From NCBI GenBank assembly GCA_903858055.1, contig CAIOHM010000082.1, forward strand, positions 1 through 9,228: DNA of 9,228 nt, in the 5' to 3' direction. The notes beneath the pieces were generated by a model. The model was not told the DNA's origin and searched no databases. It saw nothing but the letters and a program-made list of their open reading frames with translations. The position numbers and the translations under genes were made by a program. Each line of letters opens with the position of its first letter. Position 1 is the first letter of the stretch. Origin of the DNA: an uncultured delta proteobacterium (GTDB taxonomy: Bacteria; Myxococcota_A; Polyangia; Polyangiales; Polyangiaceae). Below, piece after piece: positions 6,122-9,228 of the stretch.

Positions 6122-6152
6122 AAACCCCGCTCTCGTTCGCTCCTCTCAGCGC
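6115..6152. repeat. Inverted repeat spanning both convergent stop codons
   Basis: GCGCTGA (6115-6121) contains the kinase stop and TCAGCGC (6146-6152) contains the activator stop on the other strand. The arms are a perfect 7-bp dyad around a 24-nt loop that is the whole intergenic gap. It could be a compact bidirectional 3'-end structure. There is no T-run on either side and the loop is large, so terminator function is only a possibility. Confidence 0.35.
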
Positions 6153-8986
6153 GGCGCCACGAGGCCGTACTGCGTCATTTTCCTGTACATCGTCGCGCGG
6201 CCAATGCCGAGCGCGCGCGCGGCGGCGGCGACGTTCCCCTCGTGACGACGGAGGCTCCGCGCGAGGGCCCACGCCTCGATGCGCTCGAGGTTTTCGGGGA
6301 CCGCCGTCTCTTCGAGGTCCACGCGGTCGCGCGGCGCGAGGCTCGTCGAGCGGCGCGGCACGAAGGCCTCCGCGCCCAGAACCGAGGCGTCCGTGTAGAC
6401 TGCAGCGGCCTCGAGGACCGCCTTGAGCTCGCGCACGTTGCCGGGCCACGGCTGACCAAGCAGCCACGCGGTCGCGTCGGGACCTAGCTTTTTCTCAGGC
6501 GCGATGCGAGCGAGCAGCGCTTTGGCGATGGGCACGATGTCGTCCTCCCGCGCGCGGAGCGGCGGCAGGTGAATCGCGAGGATGTAGAGCCGGTAGTAGA
6601 GGTCCTCACGGAAGCGGCCCTCGCGCACGAGCTCCTCGAGGTTGCGGTGCGTCGCGGCGACGATGCGTGCGTCGACCTTGCGGACCTTCGCGCCGCCGAC
6701 GGGCCGCACCTCGCCCTCTTGGAGCACGCGCAAGAGCTTGGCCTGCATCGCGAGGGACATCTCGCCGACCTCGTCGAGGAAGAGCGTGCCCTTGTCGGCG
6801 ACCACGAAGAGCCCCGGCGCGTCTTTTTGCGCGCCCGTGAACGCGCCGCGCACGTGGCCGAAGAGCTCGCTCTCGAGCAAAGACTCGCTCAGCGCGCCGC
6901 AGTTCACCGCGACGAACGACTCGCGTCTCCTCGCGCTCTCGTCGTGCACGAGGCGCGCCACGAGCTCCTTGCCCGTGCCGCTCTCGCCGGTGACGAGCAC
7001 CGGGAGGTGCGTGCGCTGAATGCGGTCGAGCTGCGCGAAGACGTCGCGCATGGGTTTGCTCCGCCCCACGAGCCCCCCACGACCCTCGACGGCGACCGGC
7101 GCCGCGGCCCGCGCGACCTCGAGCGCCGCCTCCGTGCGCGCGAGGTCGATCGCGAGCTGACTGGCAATCGCCTCACGGGAAGCGTTCTGCGAGAGCAGAT
7201 CCTGGCGCGCCCGAGCCACGCGCACGAAGCCTGCGAGCGCGAGGGAGAACGCGGTCACGAGCTCTTGGCGCTCGTCTTCCGCGAGGGTGCTCGCGCGCAG
7301 GTCCTCGAGCTGCACGAGCCCCATGACCTCGGGGTGAGGCGCGATGGCGTGGTTCTCGCGGCCGCGCGCCGGCACCGCACCCACCTCGCTCGGCGGGAGC
7401 GTGTCGCCACGCTTCGGCCTCGCCTTGGGCGGGAGGTCACGCCCGTCGGCGTCGCGCGCGCAGAAGATCGGGGCCGCCTTCGCGTCGCCGTCGAGCCACA
7501 GGTACGCGGCCTTCGCGCCGACGAGCTCGAGCAGCAAATCCAGGGCCCGCGAGAGCACGGCGGGCACGTCGTCGGCGACGCTGAGCTCGCCGAGGCGGGT
7601 CATCGCGCGCACCCACCGCGCGTGATCTTCGCCGCGCACCGGCCCCTCCGGCGCGCCCGCGGCGCCGAGCTGCGCGACGATGGCCTCCGTGAGCGCGAGC
7701 CAGCGAGCCTCCGTGAGCCGCGAGGCGTCGCGCACGAACGAGGCGCGGTGGCCCTCGGTGAGCTGCGCGGTGAGCCCCGCGAAGAGCGAGCGCGCGCGCT
7801 TCCAATCGTGTGCCGCGCGGGCGACGAGCTTGGCGAGATCTTTGGGCGGCGCGTGATCGAGCGCCCCCTCCGCGAAGGCCTCGAGGCGCACGCGCGAGGC
7901 GGCGCTTCGCGCTTGCCACGCGAGCTCGGAAACACCGAGTTTTTCTGCGTCGCGGGCGATCCGTTCGAGCTCGGTCGCGCATTTCGGCGACGGCTCGATC
8001 TGCAGCTTGGCGCGCGCGGCGAGGAGCTCGGCGTAGAGCCGTGGCGTGGCTTCGACCTCGGGGCCCGTGCACGTGGCGGCGAGCGCGAGCGCCTCGCGCG
8101 CCTCCCCTTTGGCGAGGTGCATCTCCACGCGGCGCACTTCGACCCAGGCGCGCTCGGTGGCGGTGTACGCGCTGACCGACCGGAAGAGCGCCTCGGTGCG
8201 CACGAGCGCTTGCTCCGCGAGCGCGTAGCGGCCTTCTTTGCGGTCGACGTCCGCGAGGATGCGCTCGGCCCACGCCTCGTGCCAAGGCTCGCCGCGGCGC
8301 TGCGCGAGGGCGCGCGCGGCCCGCAAATGACGGCGCGCGAGCTTGAGGCGCCCGAGCTCGTAGAAGCAGTTGCCGAGGTTGTAGTTCGCGCTCCGCATGC
8401 CCGCCTCGAGCTCGTGGTCTTGGCTCGTGGTGAGGGCTTGGCGGTAGATTCGAATCGCGCGTTGCAGATCGCCCGCGCGGAGCTCGACGTGACCGAGGTG
8501 GAGCTCCGCCTGGACGACGAGGTCGTGGTGCGCGCCCGCGAGCGCCAGCTCCCGTGCCGTGCGGAAGGCCCGACGCGCGCGCATCGGATCGAGCGGCGCC
8601 ATGTAGCTCTGGCCCACGTACGCCTCGGCGGTGGCGCGCGCGAGCAAATCCGAGGAGCCGTGAAGCCCGTCGACGGCTGCCAGGAGCTCCTCCCGACCCT
8701 CCTCGAGCTCGCCGCTCCAGAGGTGCGCGATGCCCTTCTCGATGCGCACGAGGGGCCAGCTCCGCGACTCCGGCAGCCGCGCGACGAAGCGCGCCACGTG
8801 GTGCGCGAGCCCCGAGCGGCGACCGCGCCCCTCCTCGAGCCTTCGAAAACCTCGGAGCAGTCGGGGGTCGCGCGCGAGGTCACTCGCTTCGAGGCGCTCG
8901 AGCTCCGCTTCGGCTTCCGCCCAGCGGTGACGCTCCAGGTGGGCCTCGAGGGCAGCGAAGGGGAGCGAAGGGGTGCTCGTCACCAT
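6146..8986 (-). CDS. Sigma-54 enhancer-binding protein with N-terminal TPR region and GAF-like sensor
   Basis: Transcription activator of 946 residues that uses ATP hydrolysis to open sigma-54 promoters. Residues about 10-440 are Ala/Leu/Glu/Arg-rich helical pairs of TPR type (clear units near 155-225), a protein-binding scaffold. Residues about 455-595 look like a GAF domain and are followed by a helical linker (about 598-630). The AAA+ domain has Walker A GESGTGKE (667-674), GAFTGA loop (714-719) that contacts sigma-54, Walker B GTLFLDEVGE (733-742), ATHRNL (778-783), FREDLYYRL with arginine-finger candidates (792-800) and PGNVREL (848-854). A Fis-type helix-turn-helix lies at about 918-937. 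There is no receiver or FHA domain, so control is probably by bound protein or ligand rather than phosphorylation of a receiver. The ATG at 8986 is used; a GTG at the next codon has better spacing from a GAGG. The divergent lipoprotein promoter is the likely target. Confidence 0.95.
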   Translation of the reverse strand: MVTSTPSLPFAALEAHLERHRWAEAEAELERLEASDLARDPRLLRGFRRLEEGRGRRSGLAHHVARFVARLPESRSWPLVRIEKGIAHLWSGELEEGREELLAAVDGLHGSSDLLARATAEAYVGQSYMAPLDPMRARRAFRTARELALAGAHHDLVVQAELHLGHVELRAGDLQRAIRIYRQALTTSQDHELEAGMRSANYNLGNCFYELGRLKLARRHLRAARALAQRRGEPWHEAWAERILADVDRKEGRYALAEQALVRTEALFRSVSAYTATERAWVEVRRVEMHLAKGEAREALALAATCTGPEVEATPRLYAELLAARAKLQIEPSPKCATELERIARDAEKLGVSELAWQARSAASRVRLEAFAEGALDHAPPKDLAKLVARAAHDWKRARSLFAGLTAQLTEGHRASFVRDASRLTEARWLALTEAIVAQLGAAGAPEGPVRGEDHARWVRAMTRLGELSVADDVPAVLSRALDLLLELVGAKAAYLWLDGDAKAAPIFCARDADGRDLPPKARPKRGDTLPPSEVGAVPARGRENHAIAPHPEVMGLVQLEDLRASTLAEDERQELVTAFSLALAGFVRVARARQDLLSQNASREAIASQLAIDLARTEAALEVARAAAPVAVEGRGGLVGRSKPMRDVFAQLDRIQRTHLPVLVTGESGTGKELVARLVHDESARRRESFVAVNCGALSESLLESELFGHVRGAFTGAQKDAPGLFVVADKGTLFLDEVGEMSLAMQAKLLRVLQEGEVRPVGGAKVRKVDARIVAATHRNLEELVREGRFREDLYYRLYILAIHLPPLRAREDDIVPIAKALLARIAPEKKLGPDATAWLLGQPWPGNVRELKAVLEAAAVYTDASVLGAEAFVPRRSTSLAPRDRVDLEETAVPENLERIEAWALARSLRRHEGNVAAAARALGIGRATMYRKMTQYGLVAPR

Positions 8987-9002
8987 GCCTCATCTTGGAT
9001 CA

Positions 9003-9034
9003 TGTCTCGTTTCGATGCATCTCATTTCGAGACA
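9003..9034. promoter_or_regulatory. Candidate upstream activator-binding dyad
   Basis: TGTCTCG (9003-9009) and CGAGACA (9028-9034) form a perfect 7-bp dyad with an 18-bp spacer that carries the palindrome ATGCAT (9015-9020) and a repeated TTTCGA (9010-9015 and 9025-9030). Its centre is about 82 bp upstream of the predicted lipoprotein start site, where sigma-54 activators usually bind, and 16-48 bp upstream of the activator's own ATG, which would allow self-control. Binding by the neighbouring activator is inferred from position only. Confidence 0.55.
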
Positions 9035-9074
9035 GGGCCACGCGGCCGCTCGACAATTCCCTGAGCGTCCGCGT

Positions 9075-9090
9075 TGGCACACGTCATGCG
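9075..9090 (+). promoter_or_regulatory. Sigma-54 (-24/-12) promoter of the lipoprotein gene
   Basis: TGGCACA (9075-9081), then CGTC, then ATGCG (9086-9090), has GG at 9076-9077 and GC at 9088-9089 with exactly 10 bases between. The -24 hexamer TGGCAC is perfect and is preceded by the favoured T. The -12 element is TGC with one mismatch in TTGC. The predicted +1 is about 9101, one base before the lipoprotein ATG. The divergently encoded sigma-54 activator and the upstream dyad support the call. Confidence 0.7.
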
Positions 9091-9101
9091 TAGTGTCGCA
9101 C

Positions 9102-9228
9102 ATGCGAGCACCCTCTCTCTCGAACCTTCTCGGGCCGCTCTTCCTCGGCCTCGCGGCGTGCAGCAGCGCGGGCACGAGCAGCACGGGCGCGCCGGTCGAC
9201 GAGACCCGCGACGCCGGCCTCACCACCG
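9102..9228 (+). CDS. Lipoprotein of unknown function, N-terminus only
   Basis: Only 42 residues are visible before the window ends. They form a short type II (lipoprotein) signal peptide: a brief N-region with one Arg, a hydrophobic core (LLGPLFLGL), and lipobox L-A-A-C with the modified cysteine at residue 20. Ser at +2 suggests it is not held in the inner membrane if E. coli-like sorting rules apply. A Ser/Thr/Gly-rich linker follows, as is common in exported myxobacterial lipoproteins. No domain can be identified. The ATG at 9102 lacks any Shine-Dalgarno sequence and lies one base after the predicted +1 of a sigma-54 promoter, pointing to a leaderless transcript. If instead translation starts further inside, most of the signal peptide would be lost, so this start is preferred. 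An alternative in-frame GTG at 9093 would lie upstream of the predicted +1. Confidence 0.75.
   Translation, partial: MRAPSLSNLLGPLFLGLAACSSAGTSSTGAPVDETRDAGLTT

Noticed and set aside
6569..9064. Open rightward frame of 831 codons opposite the sigma-54 activator
   Set aside because: Antisense to an intact AAA+ activator, with low-complexity Arg/Glu/Leu composition and no domain; a codon-bias shadow.
8990..9226. Leftward 78-codon frame opposite the lipoprotein start
   Set aside because: It covers the regulatory dyad and promoter, and the opposite strand encodes a convincing lipoprotein signal peptide.
1..9228. CRISPR arrays, tRNA or rRNA genes, insertion sequences, phage or toxin-antitoxin genes
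   Set aside because: No spaced direct repeats, cloverleaf-like sequence, transposase motif or short paired genes were found on reading both strands.

Overview
The window is GC-rich DNA (by eye around 70% G+C, with G/C-ending codons) carrying a eukaryote-like Ser/Thr kinase with one membrane segment, a large sigma-54 activator and a short lipoprotein leader. That mix, together with the gene style, points to a myxobacterium or close relative (phylum Myxococcota). This is inferred from gene content and composition, not from a marker gene.

Layout. Bases 1-2214 hold three leftward genes: a dTDP-4-dehydrorhamnose reductase (rfbD/rmlD; its 3' end runs off the window), a YeaD-type D-hexose-6-phosphate mutarotase, and an Hsp20 small heat-shock protein. 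A fourth leftward gene (2503-4251) encodes a metal-dependent amidohydrolase of the D-aminoacylase / N-acyl-D-amino-acid deacylase group. It is divergent, across 115 bp, from a rightward membrane Ser/Thr kinase (4367-6121). The kinase converges, 24 bp apart, with a leftward 946-residue sigma-54 enhancer-binding protein of TPR + GAF-like + AAA+ + Fis-HTH layout (6146-8986). Divergent from the activator, a rightward lipoprotein gene starts at 9102 and runs off the window.

How it may work together. The most striking part is the 115 bp between the activator and the lipoprotein gene. It holds a good -24/-12 (sigma-54) promoter facing the lipoprotein gene, and a perfect 7+7 bp dyad centred about 82 bp upstream of the predicted start site, where an enhancer-binding protein would sit. 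The promoter places +1 next to the A of the ATG, and no Shine-Dalgarno sequence is visible, so the mRNA is predicted to be leaderless. A second sigma-54-like element lies upstream of hsp20. It would start transcription right at a 60-nt, roughly 25-bp GC-rich hairpin that fills most of the hsp20 leader. The testable model is that the activator integrates protein-protein input (TPR) and a ligand (GAF) to switch on the lipoprotein gene and perhaps hsp20. The nearby kinase is a candidate but unproven input. The two sugar genes probably belong to a cell-surface polysaccharide neighbourhood extending to the left.

No tRNA, rRNA, CRISPR array, insertion sequence or phage gene was seen. Long ORFs on the opposite strands of the real genes are artefacts of GC-biased codons.
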